Made by a program: the position numbers and the translations under genes. Below are positions 1 through 8,985 of a stretch of DNA of 64,000 nucleotides, piece by piece. The stretch is taken from positions 1 to 64,000 of the forward strand of contig JAUKVZ010000009.1 in the NCBI GenBank assembly GCA_032355985.1, read 5' to 3'. Source of the DNA: Sarcodiotheca gaudichaudii. Lineage: Eukaryota; Rhodophyta; Florideophyceae; Gigartinales; Solieriaceae. How positions within the stretch are numbered: position 1 is the stretch's first letter; every line of letters starts with the position of its first letter. The notes under the pieces were generated by a model that was not told the origin of the DNA, made no database searches, and saw only the letters and a list, made by a program, of their open reading frames with translations.

Positions 1-1
1 C

Positions 2-1075
2 TCCACCCTCCTACCTTCTTCTCCAACGCTCCAAGACCAGCAATCTCAGACAACCGCGCCCACCTCCCAACCGCGTGCGCTCCCTCTTCTCTCCGAACCC
101 GAAACCGACGCCCTCATCATCTCCTTCCTCACCGCACGCGATCACACACCAGACGACTCCAACTCCATCGAAGCCGAAGACTCACTCCTCCTCATCGCGC
201 GCCGCTTCAATCTCTCACTCGATCAACTCGCCGACTGGATCCTCCTCGAAGAAACCAAACGCCGGCTCGATCGCGCAGAGCTCCTCCTCCATCTGCGGCA
301 GTCATACCGCGACCGCCTCAGCGAAGGCGCCGCACGCTCAACACTCCTCCGTATCGCACAAAACTGCGACGGCCCCCGAACCGAATCCGCACGCAAAGCC
401 GCCCAGACACTCATGGGCGCACGCAATCCCGCCGGCATCCCCGCCGACCTCCCCGCCGACCTCCCCGCCGCACAACGCAGCAAACAACGAAAACAAACAC
501 AAGCGGCGCCCACTCAACCGCGCCCACCACACGCCCACGAACCAAAACAGCGCAACCACGACCCCGAATCGCGCACACATGACCGCCCCCACCAACCGCC
601 CCCCGCGCCATCCGATTCCTCCCCCGAGGTAGCGCCCAAACCCGCGCCCGCCCCCCAGCGCATCCCCGAACCGCGCAACTCAGAACAAACCCGACCAACC
701 ACCTCACCGCGCACAAAGAAACCCCGCCGCACCGGCGCCGCCCGCTCCGATCACGTCAAAGCAGCCAAAGCAAAACGCAAACGAGCCCTCCGCGCCAAAG
801 GCAAGCGATCGGCAAGCGATCGCAGATCAAACTCAAGATCTCGATCGCCCACCCCCCTGGCCACCCCCGGAGGCTCGGACGGCCCCCCACATCAGCGATG
901 TCGTTGCGCGCCAGGCCTGATCGCCACGCGCCGTCCCGGAAAGGGCTCGCCCACATTTTCAGTTTTTCTTGCGCAGATCGCCGCACTCGATCGTGGTTGC
1001 CTGTGGACGCGCGTCATGCGCCGCCGTTCCGAGCATCCACAACCCGATGCGCGCCATCAAAGTCGAAGGGACTGA
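2..1075 (+). CDS. Hypothetical protein, 3' part of a gene entering from the left
   Basis: An open frame runs from the left edge with no stop until 1073-1075, so the true start lies outside the window. The first 140 visible residues look like a folded alpha-helical domain rich in Leu, Arg and Glu, with segments such as LLLIARRFNLSLDQLADW and LLLHLRQSYRDRLSEGAARS; this resembles a helix-turn-helix style domain, but I do not recognise the family. From about residue 140 the protein becomes Pro/Lys/Arg-rich low-complexity sequence ending in a basic tail. The last 60 or so codons look less like coding sequence and may simply be an open 3' region. The stop lies 2 nt before the start of the next gene. 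No function is assigned. Confidence 0.5.
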   Translation, partial: STLLPSSPTLQDQQSQTTAPTSQPRALPLLSEPETDALIISFLTARDHTPDDSNSIEAEDSLLLIARRFNLSLDQLADWILLEETKRRLDRAELLLHLRQSYRDRLSEGAARSTLLRIAQNCDGPRTESARKAAQTLMGARNPAGIPADLPADLPAAQRSKQRKQTQAAPTQPRPPHAHEPKQRNHDPESRTHDRPHQPPPAPSDSSPEVAPKPAPAPQRIPEPRNSEQTRPTTSPRTKKPRRTGAARSDHVKAAKAKRKRALRAKGKRSASDRRSNSRSRSPTPLATPGGSDGPPHQRCRCAPGLIATRRPGKGSPTFSVFLAQIAALDRGCLWTRVMRRRSEHPQPDARHQSRRD

Positions 1076-1077
1076 AC

Positions 1078-2217
1078 ATGATCAGCAAACGCAAGCTCGT
1101 CGGAGCCCTGACAGGCCTGGCAATCTCATTCGCAGCCGCCCAGCCGGCCGCCGCACTCGTCAATGGAGTCGAACCCGATGCCAACGACTGGCGTTTCGAC
1201 GCCGTCGCCGCATTCGGCAAGACAGTCAATCTCAATGGCGTCGTCCATGAACATGCCCTCTCATGTGCCGCCACACTCATCACGCCCGACATGGTCGTGC
1301 TCGCCGCCCACTGCGTTTCAGGCTCGGGCGGCTGGACCGCGCTCAATCCGCCCCCAGTCGGACACTTCTCCGTTCGCTTCCGGCGCAATGTCGATGGCTC
1401 CCTCGGCACGCAGGCCGCCGGCTGGGAGTCCTTTCACCAGATCACCATCGACTCATTCACCTTTCCCGATCCCGCAGGCGTCGACCTCATCATCGGACAC
1501 CTCAGCGAACCGGTGAATCACATCGACCCGATCCAGATCGACAATCCCTGCGAAGATGTCAGCCCCAACGATCCCCTCCTGATCGCAGGTTGGGGACCGG
1601 AATACCTCGGCGGCCCCAAAGGACCGCTGCGCTACATCGAAACCACAGTCACCGGCGTCAACTTTGATCTCATCAGCTTCCCGAGCGCCGGAGATCCATC
1701 CAATCCCTGCGCCTGCGGCCCAATCAACAACGACTCCGGAAGCGCCATGCTCGTCGAGAAAGCGCCGGCCGCCAAAGGCGAGCTGCCTCAGCTGAGACTC
1801 GTCGGCGTAGTGCGCAGCGGAACCGACGGCTTCGTAGTCTCAAGACACCAGGGCATCGGACCAAACTGCGAGTTCATCCCCTGCCCGGCCGATCTCAATA
1901 ACGACTACGTGGTCGACGCCGCTGACATGGGAATCCTCTTCGGAAACTTCGGCGTCTGCGACTGGGTCGGTGACATCAACGGCGACTGCAATGTCGACAC
2001 CGCAGATCTCGGCATCCTCCTCCAGCAGTTCAAACAGGACTGTGGCGTCATCGACTGCACCGCAGATCTCAACGGCGATGGCTTCGTCGACACCGCAGAT
2101 CTCGGAATGCTCCTCCCCAACTTCGCAAACATGTGCAAGGGAGACATCAACGGCGACTGCTCCGTAGACACCGCTGACCTTGGCATCCTGCTCTCAAACT
2201 TCGGCGACTGCCCCTGA
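1078..2217 (+). CDS. Secreted trypsin-like serine protease with C-terminal dockerin-like repeats
   Basis: Predicted chymotrypsin-fold (S1) protease of 379 residues. The ATG at 1078 is chosen because it opens a signal peptide (hydrophobic residues 8-26) and follows a purine-rich AAGGGA. LVNG at 27-30 resembles the mature N-terminus of trypsins. The catalytic triad can be read as His78 (AAHC), Asp136 (VDLIIG) and Ser220 (NDSGSAM, in place of the usual GDSGG). From about residue 268 there are four tandem calcium-loop repeats of the form DLNGDGxVDTADLGxLLxNF, which together resemble two dockerin modules and end in DCP. Such C-terminal modules recur in other secreted proteins of this window. Inference: it is exported and attached or sorted by the repeats. 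The substrate is unknown. Confidence 0.85.
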   Translation: MISKRKLVGALTGLAISFAAAQPAAALVNGVEPDANDWRFDAVAAFGKTVNLNGVVHEHALSCAATLITPDMVVLAAHCVSGSGGWTALNPPPVGHFSVRFRRNVDGSLGTQAAGWESFHQITIDSFTFPDPAGVDLIIGHLSEPVNHIDPIQIDNPCEDVSPNDPLLIAGWGPEYLGGPKGPLRYIETTVTGVNFDLISFPSAGDPSNPCACGPINNDSGSAMLVEKAPAAKGELPQLRLVGVVRSGTDGFVVSRHQGIGPNCEFIPCPADLNNDYVVDAADMGILFGNFGVCDWVGDINGDCNVDTADLGILLQQFKQDCGVIDCTADLNGDGFVDTADLGMLLPNFANMCKGDINGDCSVDTADLGILLSNFGDCP

Positions 2218-2261
2218 TCGCCGCGCTCCACGACCGAGCCTGACAATCCAGCACACTGCTG

Positions 2262-2317
2262 CTGCGGAGATTCGCGGGGTTCGAGACGCACTGTCTCGGT
2301 CTCGGGAATCTCCGCAG
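2262..2317 (+). terminator. Long hairpin after the protease gene; rest of 2218-2534 empty
   Basis: A 12-bp perfect inverted repeat (CTGCGGAGATTC at 2262-2273 with its complement at 2306-2317) encloses a second stem (CGAGAC at 2282-2287 with GTCTCG at 2293-2298). No T-run follows, so this is either a Rho-independent-like terminator without a U tract or a transcript-stabilising structure for the protease mRNA. I see no gene in the rest of the 317-nt gap, which should contain the promoter of the sigma factor. Confidence 0.45.
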
Positions 2318-2534
2318 TGGCATGCGCTGCGTCCAATGAAACGTTCGACAAAGCGCCTGTGAATGAGTGCGCCAATTCATGGGAAAACACGCCAGTTTCT
2401 GCGGCGGCGTCGTATGATCGATGACGACCGATTGATCCACTTCGCTCGCGAACGTCCATGCAACAGATGATCAGCCAACGCGCGCCCGTCACCGCTCACA
2501 CAGAGCCGCGGGCCGACGATCCAGGTGCAGCGCT

Positions 2535-3071
2535 GTGAGCGCGCAGCGCGTCCGCAGGCAGGCGCTCTCAACCGAAGACTTCGCGGCCGATTCCTACGCC
2601 GATCTCCGGCGGATCGCCGCCAGCTATCTCCGGCGCCGACCAACGTCCGCCAGCCTTGAGCCAACCATGCTCGTGCACGAGTCGCTCCTGAAGCTCATGC
2701 AGCGCGCTCGCCTGAGACCGAACGATCGCGATCACTTCCTGGCTCTCTCAGCAAGAATCATGCGCCAGCTGATCGTTGATCACGCTCGACGCTCACGCAT
2801 CCGCACCCGATCCCGCGCCCGAATGCATGCCCCACACGACCGCGCGCAGGCCGCGATGACATCCGATGGGCGCCGAGCGATCGAGATCGAGGAGGCGCTG
2901 GAACGCCTGGCGCTGCTCGACGCCAGGCAGGCACAGATCGTCGAACTGCGGTTTTTCGGAGGACTCGACACCGAATCAATAGCGCGCATCCTGCGAATCT
3001 CGCGCCGAACTGTTGAACTCGACTGGCGCATGGCCAAAGCGTGGTTGCGCCTCGCGCTCAGCGGAGACTGA
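2535..3071 (+). CDS. ECF-type RNA polymerase sigma factor (TIGR02999-like, kinase-associated)
   Basis: A 178-residue group IV sigma factor. Sigma region 2 spans about residues 18-85 (DLRRIAASYLRRRP, ALSARIMRQLIVDHARR) and region 4 about 115-175 (LDARQAQIVELRFFGGLDTESIARILRISRRTVELDWRMA, a typical helix-turn-helix). The spacing and the motif TMLVHESLLKL match the planctomycete-expanded family named TIGR02999. A GTG start is used. The stop is only 4 nt before the GTG of a Ser/Thr kinase gene, so the two are almost certainly co-transcribed. In planctomycetes such sigma factors are found next to kinases and are thought to be controlled by them rather than by a classical anti-sigma factor; none is seen here. 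Target promoters are unknown. Confidence 0.85.
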   Translation: MSAQRVRRQALSTEDFAADSYADLRRIAASYLRRRPTSASLEPTMLVHESLLKLMQRARLRPNDRDHFLALSARIMRQLIVDHARRSRIRTRSRARMHAPHDRAQAAMTSDGRRAIEIEEALERLALLDARQAQIVELRFFGGLDTESIARILRISRRTVELDWRMAKAWLRLALSGD

Positions 3072-3075
3072 TCAG

Positions 3076-3693
3076 GTGCGCGAACGATACGCAGACATCA
3101 GACGACTCTTCTTCGAAGTGGTCCAGCTGCATGGCCGGGAACGCGACGATCGACTCCTCGAACTCAAGCACGTCGACGCCGAGATGCACCGCGCCCTTCT
3201 CGAACTCCTCCAGAAGGACCTGGAAGGAGACGACGCCACCGCTGACCTGCTCGCGTCCGTGGATCTGCCCAAGACAAACGACAGGCACGAACGACCTCAT
3301 CTCAAGCCGCCCACACACATTGGCCAGTTCAAGGTCATCCGGCTCATCGGCCGCGGCTCAACGGCGCGGGTGTTCGAAGTCGAACAGCAACATCCACGCC
3401 GACGCCTGGCCCTCAAACTGCTCGATGATGAGGTCACCTCAAGCGTCTCGTCGCGCCGATTCGAATTCGAGATTGACGCCCTCGCGCGCCTGGACTGCGA
3501 TGGCATCGCCCGTGTCTACGAAGCAGGCGTCGCCGACGTCGATGGCCGCCGACGCCCCTACTTCACGATGGAGCTCATCGAGGGCGTGCCCGTCACCGAA
3601 TATGTGCAGCGCACGCAGCCGCCAATCGCCGAGCGGCTGAACATGATCGCGCGCATCGCCGATGCAGTTCACCACGCGCATCTGCGCGGCATT

Positions 3694-3725
<32 letters not shown>

Positions 3726-5970
3726 CGTCACCGAAGATGGTCGGCCCGTCGTGCTCGACTTCGGTGTGGCCAAGCTCCTCCCGGGCGAACCGGGCGCGGA
3801 TCGAACGAACACCGAGACCGGACGCATCATCGGAACGCTCTCATACATGAGCCCCGAGCAGGCATCCGGGCAGGCGCTCGCCATTGATCCGCGAGCCGAT
3901 GTGTACGCAATCGGCGCCGTCGCCTATGAAATGCTCGCCGGCCATCCGCCGATCGAGACCCGCCATCAGCCGCTTCACCTGGCGTTGCTCGCCGTTCAGA
4001 TGGATCAGCCTCCGCTGCTAGGATCGATCCGGCGCGAACTTCGCGGCGATATCCAGACGGTCATCGCCTGCGCGATTGAAAAGGCGCCGGAAGAACGATT
4101 CGAATCCGCGCGTGATATGGCCGACGAAATCCGGCGCATCCTCGCCGCACAGCCCATACGCATCCGCGCCGCCGGCCGCATCGAGCGCACGCGAAAGTTT
4201 ATTCGGCGAAATCGCCTCGGCGTTCTCGGTGTCTCCGCAGTCATTGCCGTGCTGCTGGCAGGCGTCGCAGCGACATCCTGGCAGGCCGCGATCGCTCACG
4301 ACCGGCTTCGAACCATCTCGAAGGCCAACGCCGATCTGCAATCCGTGACCGAGTTCCAGTCTCGCATGCTCCAGCGCGCCGATACGACCGCGCTCGGCAT
4401 GTCGATGATCAGCGATCTGCGCAGACACATCCGCACATCGCTCGACGCCGAAGCGCCGCCACAACAGCGCGACGCCCTGCTTGCAGACTTTGACGCTCTG
4501 GTGCGGCGGGCGAACTTCGCGGATCTCGGCCGGGCCGCGCTGGAGCAACAGGTGCTCACGCCGGCCGCCGGCGCCATGACAGAACAGTTCGCAGAGCAGC
4601 CGCACATCGAAGCGCGCCTGCGGCTCGATCTCGCGCAGGCCTATGACGCAATCGGCGAGTCCCAGCGCGCATTTGAACAGGCCGAGCGCGCCTACACACT
4701 CGCGCAGGAGCACATCGGCGCCGCAGACACGCAGATGGTCACCTTCACAAACTGGCACGCGCGCACACTGGCCGTCATTGGTCGCGAACAGGATGCGATC
4801 GAACCTCTCCAGGCACTCCTGGAAGCCCGGCGGGAACTCGAAGTGCACGAGGCAAATGATGTGCTTCTCCACAGCCTGGGCTTTATGCACTTTTCCATCG
4901 GAGATGAAGAGGCTGCAGAAAACCACTACCTCGAAGCGCTGGAGATGCGCCGCCGCGTCCTCGGCCCGGATGCGATCCTGACCATCAATACGGAGCAGAT
5001 GCTCGGCTCGCTCTACGCCAAGCAGCGCCGCTTTGATGAGGCGCAAGCGCTGTACGAGCACTCGATTCCAATCGCGATTCGAGAGCTGGGAGAGACAAAT
5101 CCCGAGACGCTCGTGTACCTGCGTCGCATGGCGCTTCTGCATCATGTGCGGGGGCGCTTCGATGAGGCGCTGGTGATGTACCGGCGCGTCTACGAGGCGC
5201 GCCGATCGACGCTCGGAGAGGAGCATCCGGATACGCGCGACGCCATGACGCCGCTGGCGTATCTGCACTACCAGATCGGGCGCTACGAAGAGGCCGAAGT
5301 TCTCATCAGCAAAATGGCGCAGCTTGAGAGACGCCTGCTTGGCGAGGACAGCGAGTTGCTGTACGCGCGCATCGCGTCGCTCGGCGCCATCCACCGAAAG
5401 CTCGAAAGGCTTGAGGACTCAGAAGCCGCACTGCTGGAGGCGATCGCCGGGCTTCGGCGGATCGTCGGAGATGCACATCAGTACACGCTCGGCGCGCTCG
5501 CCTCATTGGCCGCCACCTATGCAGGCATGGAGCGATACGGCGAAGCCGAATCACTGCTGCTTGAAGTGCTCGAACTTCAAATCGAGCATCTCGGAGAGCG
5601 ACACCAGTCCGTCGCCTCGACGCTCAACAGCCTGATGCAGTGCTACATGACTCAGCGACGATTCGAGGATGCACTGCAGTATGGCGATCAGTTGATGCAG
5701 GTCATTGAATCGAAGTGGCCCGAAGGACATGTGTATGAGGGCCAGGGCCGCCTTGCATATGGAACGTGCCTCATGGAAGTCGGAAGAACTGAGGAGGCGG
5801 CGAGCCAACTGATTGCCGCACATGGGTCGCTTGTGAAGTATCTGGACGAATCGGATCCACAGATCGCGACCGTTCGAGAGCGCCTCACCAGCCTTTCCGA
5901 TCTCACGGGTGTGACATACTTCGAGACCCCGCCAACACACGAGGTGATCCCGTCCCCCTCGCCGCAATAG
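3076..5970 (+). CDS. Transmembrane serine/threonine protein kinase with TPR sensor domain
   Basis: A 964-residue Hanks-type kinase. I place the start at GTG 3076 because GGAG lies about 10 nt upstream and it directly follows the sigma gene; the frame is open further upstream but overlaps that gene. The kinase domain covers about residues 82-350, with a nucleotide loop GRGSTARV, a lysine in LALKLL, the catalytic HRDIKPSN (about 208) and DFGVAK (about 228). A single membrane segment lies at about 380-400. The C-terminal half is a chain of TPR units of the kinesin-light-chain type (ERRLLGEDSE, RRIVGDAHQYT). Membrane topology would put the TPR half outside the cytoplasm. The likely partner is the sigma factor encoded immediately upstream. 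Confidence 0.88.
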
Positions 5971-6116
5971 GGCGCCGCAGCTCCGCACGCCGCCCTCCTG
6001 AGCCCTGCATGCCGCACAAAGAAAGCCGCACCTGCAGCGCCATCGATGCATCACACCGATGACGCGCAAGCACGGCCATCTCTCTCCTCACTCACCCCTC
6101 AACGTCAGCGAACCCA

Positions 6117-7286
6117 TCACTCCGCCTGACCCGAAGCGCTCATCTCGCGTGATTCGTCACGCTGCCCATTGCGACTGGCGCCATTGTTCTCGCTGCGCTC
6201 ATCGCCGCCATCCATCCGCCGCATGCCCAAAGGCTCGGCAAACGTCAGCGTGCGCTGCGGGAATGGAATCTCTATGCCCGCTTCATCAAGCGCCTGATGA
6301 ATCTTCGTAATCGTCGATGTGCGCGTCTCCAGAAACGCCGTGCTCTCACACCACACACGAACCTCGAAGTCAATTGAAGATGGCCCGAACGCCGTCAGAT
6401 GCACTGCCGGCTCATCCTCCTTCACCGGCGAATCTGAAATCTCCTTCGCCACACCCTCCAGCGCTTTTCGTGCTTCAGTGAGATCGCATCCATAAGCCAC
6501 GCCCACCGGCACATCCACGCGACGGCTTCTGTTGGCCGTGAAGTGCTCGATCTTCGCGCCAAGCACCGTGCTGTTGGGCAGCACCACGCGCTTCTTCGTG
6601 AAGGTGTCGATGTATGTGTAGAAGATCCCGATGTCGCGCACGATGCCGAACTCATCATCAAGCTCGATCCAGTCGTCAATCTTGAATGGCTGCAGAATCA
6701 GCAGCATCAGGCCCGCGGCGATATTCGAAAGCGATCCCTGCATCGCCAGGCCGATCGCAAGACCAGTCGCGCCGATGACGGCCGCAAGGCTCGTCGTCTC
6801 AACGCCAAAGAGCTCCAGCGCGATCGGAATCGCAATGATCCAGATCGCATACTTCGCCGCCCGCGAAAGAAAGCCGACAACCGTCTGCTCCAGCCGCAGC
6901 CTTCCCAGCCCGACGCGCGCCAGCCGCTGCGCCCATCGTCCGATGAACGCCGTGGCCATGATCAGAACGATCAACCCGCCGATCGCCAAACCAAGATCGA
7001 TCAGCATCGGCCCGAAGATCGCAACCGCATTCTCAAGCGATGGATTGTCAGCGAACTGCTGGAACTGATTGCCCACCGAATCCAGTCCCTGCGCAATCGA
7101 GTTGCCGACCTCGCTCGAACCATCCCCCGCGCCCGCAGACGCAGGATCAATCGCCGGGTCGCCGCTCCCCTCCGCGGCGCCCGGCGAGGTCTCCGGACCG
7201 TGGGCGCCCGAATTCGATGGAGAAGACTCGACATCGCCGCTGGACGATGCCGAGTTCGAGTCCTGTTGATTGAGTTGCTCACTCAT
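6117..7286 (-). CDS. MscS-family small-conductance mechanosensitive channel
   Basis: A 389-residue membrane protein. Residues 1-85 are a Ser/Gly/Asp/Glu-rich hydrophilic extension. Three membrane segments follow at about 92-113, 143-160 and 165-197; the third is the Gly/Ala-rich pore helix (IGATGLAIGLAMQGSLSNIAAG) diagnostic of MscS. The beta domain follows (DDWIELDDEFGIVRDIG, VVLPNSTVLGAKI). The C-terminal 45 residues are again hydrophilic. Expected role: release of solutes during hypo-osmotic shock from the inner membrane. The gene is last in a run of minus-strand envelope-stress genes (7326-8711), 39 nt from its neighbour, and may share their transcript. It is convergent with the kinase gene on its other side. 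No clear Shine-Dalgarno is seen at the ATG. Confidence 0.9.
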   Translation of the reverse strand: MSEQLNQQDSNSASSSGDVESSPSNSGAHGPETSPGAAEGSGDPAIDPASAGAGDGSSEVGNSIAQGLDSVGNQFQQFADNPSLENAVAIFGPMLIDLGLAIGGLIVLIMATAFIGRWAQRLARVGLGRLRLEQTVVGFLSRAAKYAIWIIAIPIALELFGVETTSLAAVIGATGLAIGLAMQGSLSNIAAGLMLLILQPFKIDDWIELDDEFGIVRDIGIFYTYIDTFTKKRVVLPNSTVLGAKIEHFTANRSRRVDVPVGVAYGCDLTEARKALEGVAKEISDSPVKEDEPAVHLTAFGPSSIDFEVRVWCESTAFLETRTSTITKIHQALDEAGIEIPFPQRTLTFAEPLGMRRMDGGDERSENNGASRNGQRDESREMSASGQAE

Positions 7287-7325
7287 GTGCGATCAGGCAG
7301 CCAGGCCGCCCGCTCCGAATCAGTG

Positions 7326-7799
7326 TTAATCGGAATCGCTCTTGGCGAACGAATCACGCAACTCTCGCACCGTGTCATGACACGACTTGATGTCCGCGTA
7401 CTGACTCAGCAGCACATCGTTGATCGGGCTGCCCGCAATCTCAGGAAGGATGTCCTCATAGCGATGCTTGATCACATCCTCGCCGCGTTCAGCCTCAGCG
7501 AGCACGGCATGCGCATCGCCCTGCTGCAGCGCGCCCCGCGCCTTGATCCACCAGCGATGGGCGGCGCCCTTGAGACTGCCCGAATCGTCAGCCTCCTCGT
7601 CGCTCATCTCAAGCCGGCGCTGCAACTGTCTGGCGAACTCCTCGCGCTGCGAGGCGCACGTGCGGAAGAACTTCGCAAGCCCCTCGTGATCAATCCCGTC
7701 AGCCGCGGCTCGAAAGCCGTTCGCGCTGTCGATATTCACCTGCACGAGCTCCTTCGCGCCTTCGATCGTTTCATCTTTAAGTGTTGTCAGCGTTTCCAT
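7326..7799 (-). CDS. PA2169/DUF2383 family four-helix-bundle stress protein
   Basis: A 157-residue all-helical soluble protein beginning METLTTLKDETIEGAKELVQVN, with FRTCASQREEFARQLQ and HRWWIKARGALQQGDAHAVLAEAERGED further on. The length and order of these segments fit the DUF2383/PA2169 family, whose members have a ferritin-like four-helix bundle. The family is often found beside DUF1328, entericidin and other envelope/stress genes, as here, but its biochemical function is not established. A strong AAAGGAG precedes the ATG. It lies between DUF1328 (35 nt) and MscS (39 nt) on the same strand, so co-transcription is likely. Confidence 0.8.
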   Translation of the reverse strand: METLTTLKDETIEGAKELVQVNIDSANGFRAAADGIDHEGLAKFFRTCASQREEFARQLQRRLEMSDEEADDSGSLKGAAHRWWIKARGALQQGDAHAVLAEAERGEDVIKHRYEDILPEIAGSPINDVLLSQYADIKSCHDTVRELRDSFAKSDSD

Positions 7800-7834
7800 G
7801 ATGTCGCTCCTTTCAAAGAGTCAATGAACTGTCG

Positions 7835-8017
7835 TTACACCTTCACGGCCCGATCGCCGCGCCGGACCACGCCCAGCACGAGCGACAGCAGGAAGAGAAT
7901 CAGGAACAGGAAGAAGAGAACCTTCGCGATCGTCGCGGCGCCCGCGGCGATGCCGCCGAAACCAAAGACTGCGGCGATGATGGCGATGATGAAAAACGCA
8001 AGTGCCCAACCCAACAT
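7835..8017 (-). CDS. DUF1328 family small membrane protein (YtjA-like)
   Basis: A 60-residue hydrophobic protein with two membrane helices ([20 protein letters not shown], and [19 protein letters not shown]) and a short basic tail. The sequence from [13 protein letters not shown] is characteristic of DUF1328. I use the ATG at 8017, not the one six codons upstream, because GAAAGGACATCCC sits immediately before it and the family normally begins MLxWA. Function is unknown; the family is commonly stress-induced. The same ribosome-binding context, identical over 16 nt including the ATG, precedes the rhodanese gene at 8482. Confidence 0.85.
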   Translation of the reverse strand: MLGWALAFFIIAIIAAVFGFGGIAAGAATIAKVLFFLFLILFLLSLVLGVVRRGDRAVKV

Positions 8018-8149
8018 GGGATGTCCTTTCTGCATTGATGAAGAAGTTCAGCCGCCCGCGACCGCCGACAAGACGATCGAACCCGGCCAGGTGTCCGTAG
8101 CGGCGTGCGCGTGGACGCGATGTGTCGCGCCACCGCCCGCCTGGTGTCG

Positions 8150-8482
8150 TTAGCTGGAAGCAGTCTCGAAGCCCGCGGCCTTCCATTCCTCGATGCCGCC
8201 TTCGAAATCCGCCACGTGCTCAAATCCCGCCTGCTCGAGCTTCTGCGCAGCCTTCGGAGACAGATCGCATTCCGTGCTGGCGCAATACACCACCACCGGC
8301 TGATTTTTGTCCTTCGCCACGCCTTCCACGGCCTCAACAAATCGATCCGCGCCCAGCGGAACATTTGTCGCGCCCGGAATGTGGCCGCTGGCATAGTGAT
8401 CCGGCGGCAGGACGTCGATGACAAGCGTGTCCTTCGACGCATTCATGTGGCTCTTGAGATCCTGAGCGTTCAAGGTCTTCAT
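8150..8482 (-). CDS. Rhodanese-like domain protein
   Basis: A single-domain rhodanese of 110 residues. The active-site loop is YCASTECDLS with Cys67 as the expected persulfide-forming residue, a second Cys72, and the rhodanese CH2-type end GFEHVADFEGGIEEWKAAGF. DVLPPDHYASGHIPGATNVP is the conserved N-terminal half. There is no signal peptide, so it is probably a cytoplasmic sulfurtransferase or sulfur-carrier protein. The start at 8482 is set by GAAAGGACATCCC directly upstream. It is in the minus-strand stress block between an entericidin-like lipoprotein and DUF1328. The 132-nt gap to DUF1328 is longer than the others in the block and could hold a second promoter. Confidence 0.88.
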   Translation of the reverse strand: MKTLNAQDLKSHMNASKDTLVIDVLPPDHYASGHIPGATNVPLGADRFVEAVEGVAKDKNQPVVVYCASTECDLSPKAAQKLEQAGFEHVADFEGGIEEWKAAGFETASS

Positions 8483-8549
8483 GGGATGTCCTTTCAATGG
8501 AGTCAGAAAGTTCGGTCAGAAACTTCAACGTCGCGCTGCCGGGTTCGAG

Positions 8550-8711
8550 TTACTCGCTCGAGTCCTTCGCGTCGTCGGCGGCGTCTTCAATGGAGTCGCC
8601 CAGCTCCTGAATGTCTTCGCCCGCGCCCTCGGTTGTGTGGCACGCCGGAAGCAGTGCTCCCATGCTTGCCAGGAAGGTCGCCAGTGCGATACGTCGATAC
8701 TTGCTGTCCAT
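8550..8711 (-). CDS. Entericidin-like small lipoprotein
   Basis: A 53-residue precursor with an n-region MDSKYRR, a hydrophobic core, and a lipobox LLPAC. The mature peptide, CHTTEGAGEDIQELGDSIEDAADD, resembles the entericidin EcnA/EcnB family (pattern C-x-T-x-x-GxGxDIxxxGxxIxxAA). The ATG at 8711 is preferred over one 12 codons upstream because GGGAG lies 9 nt before it. Entericidins are small cell-envelope lipoproteins linked with stationary-phase and osmotic stress. It is the first gene of the minus-strand stress block and lies downstream of a TTCAT direct repeat at 8791-8808. Confidence 0.78.
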   Translation of the reverse strand: MDSKYRRIALATFLASMGALLPACHTTEGAGEDIQELGDSIEDAADDAKDSSE

Positions 8712-8790
8712 GTCTGATACTCCCGTCTGCAAACCAAACTCATTCACTTCGTTTCACTGAGAGAAGTCTGACATGCTCGACTGATGCCTA

Positions 8791-8808
8791 CATGAAAGTC
8801 GCATGAAA
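8791..8808 (-). promoter_or_regulatory. Direct repeat TTTCATG-N4-TTTCATG, putative response-regulator site
   Basis: On the minus strand two copies of TTTCATG start 11 bp apart, the one-helical-turn phasing typical of OmpR/PhoB-type regulators. The site is about 80 nt upstream of the entericidin-like gene. Related repeats lie at 10671-10689 and 13075-13091, on either side of an OmpR-type regulator gene. The gap 8712-8985 holds no gene that I can see. Confidence 0.45.
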
Positions 8809-8985
8809 CGGGATTCATCTTGATGCGATGTGCTTTGAGACACGTAGCATGTGCGTTCGACACGAATGGGGCGCGCATCAATCCGCGAATTAAAATCGGC
8901 GTGCAGGCGTTATGTGCGCCTGCACGCCGTTCAAGGCGCTCTCCCCTGCGCCCTCGTTCATCTATTCAGAACGATCGAAGTCGGA

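Noticed and set aside
6543-8153. A 536-codon plus-strand open frame opposite MscS and stress genes
   Set aside because: Spans several intergenic gaps on the other strand and shows no recognisable domain.
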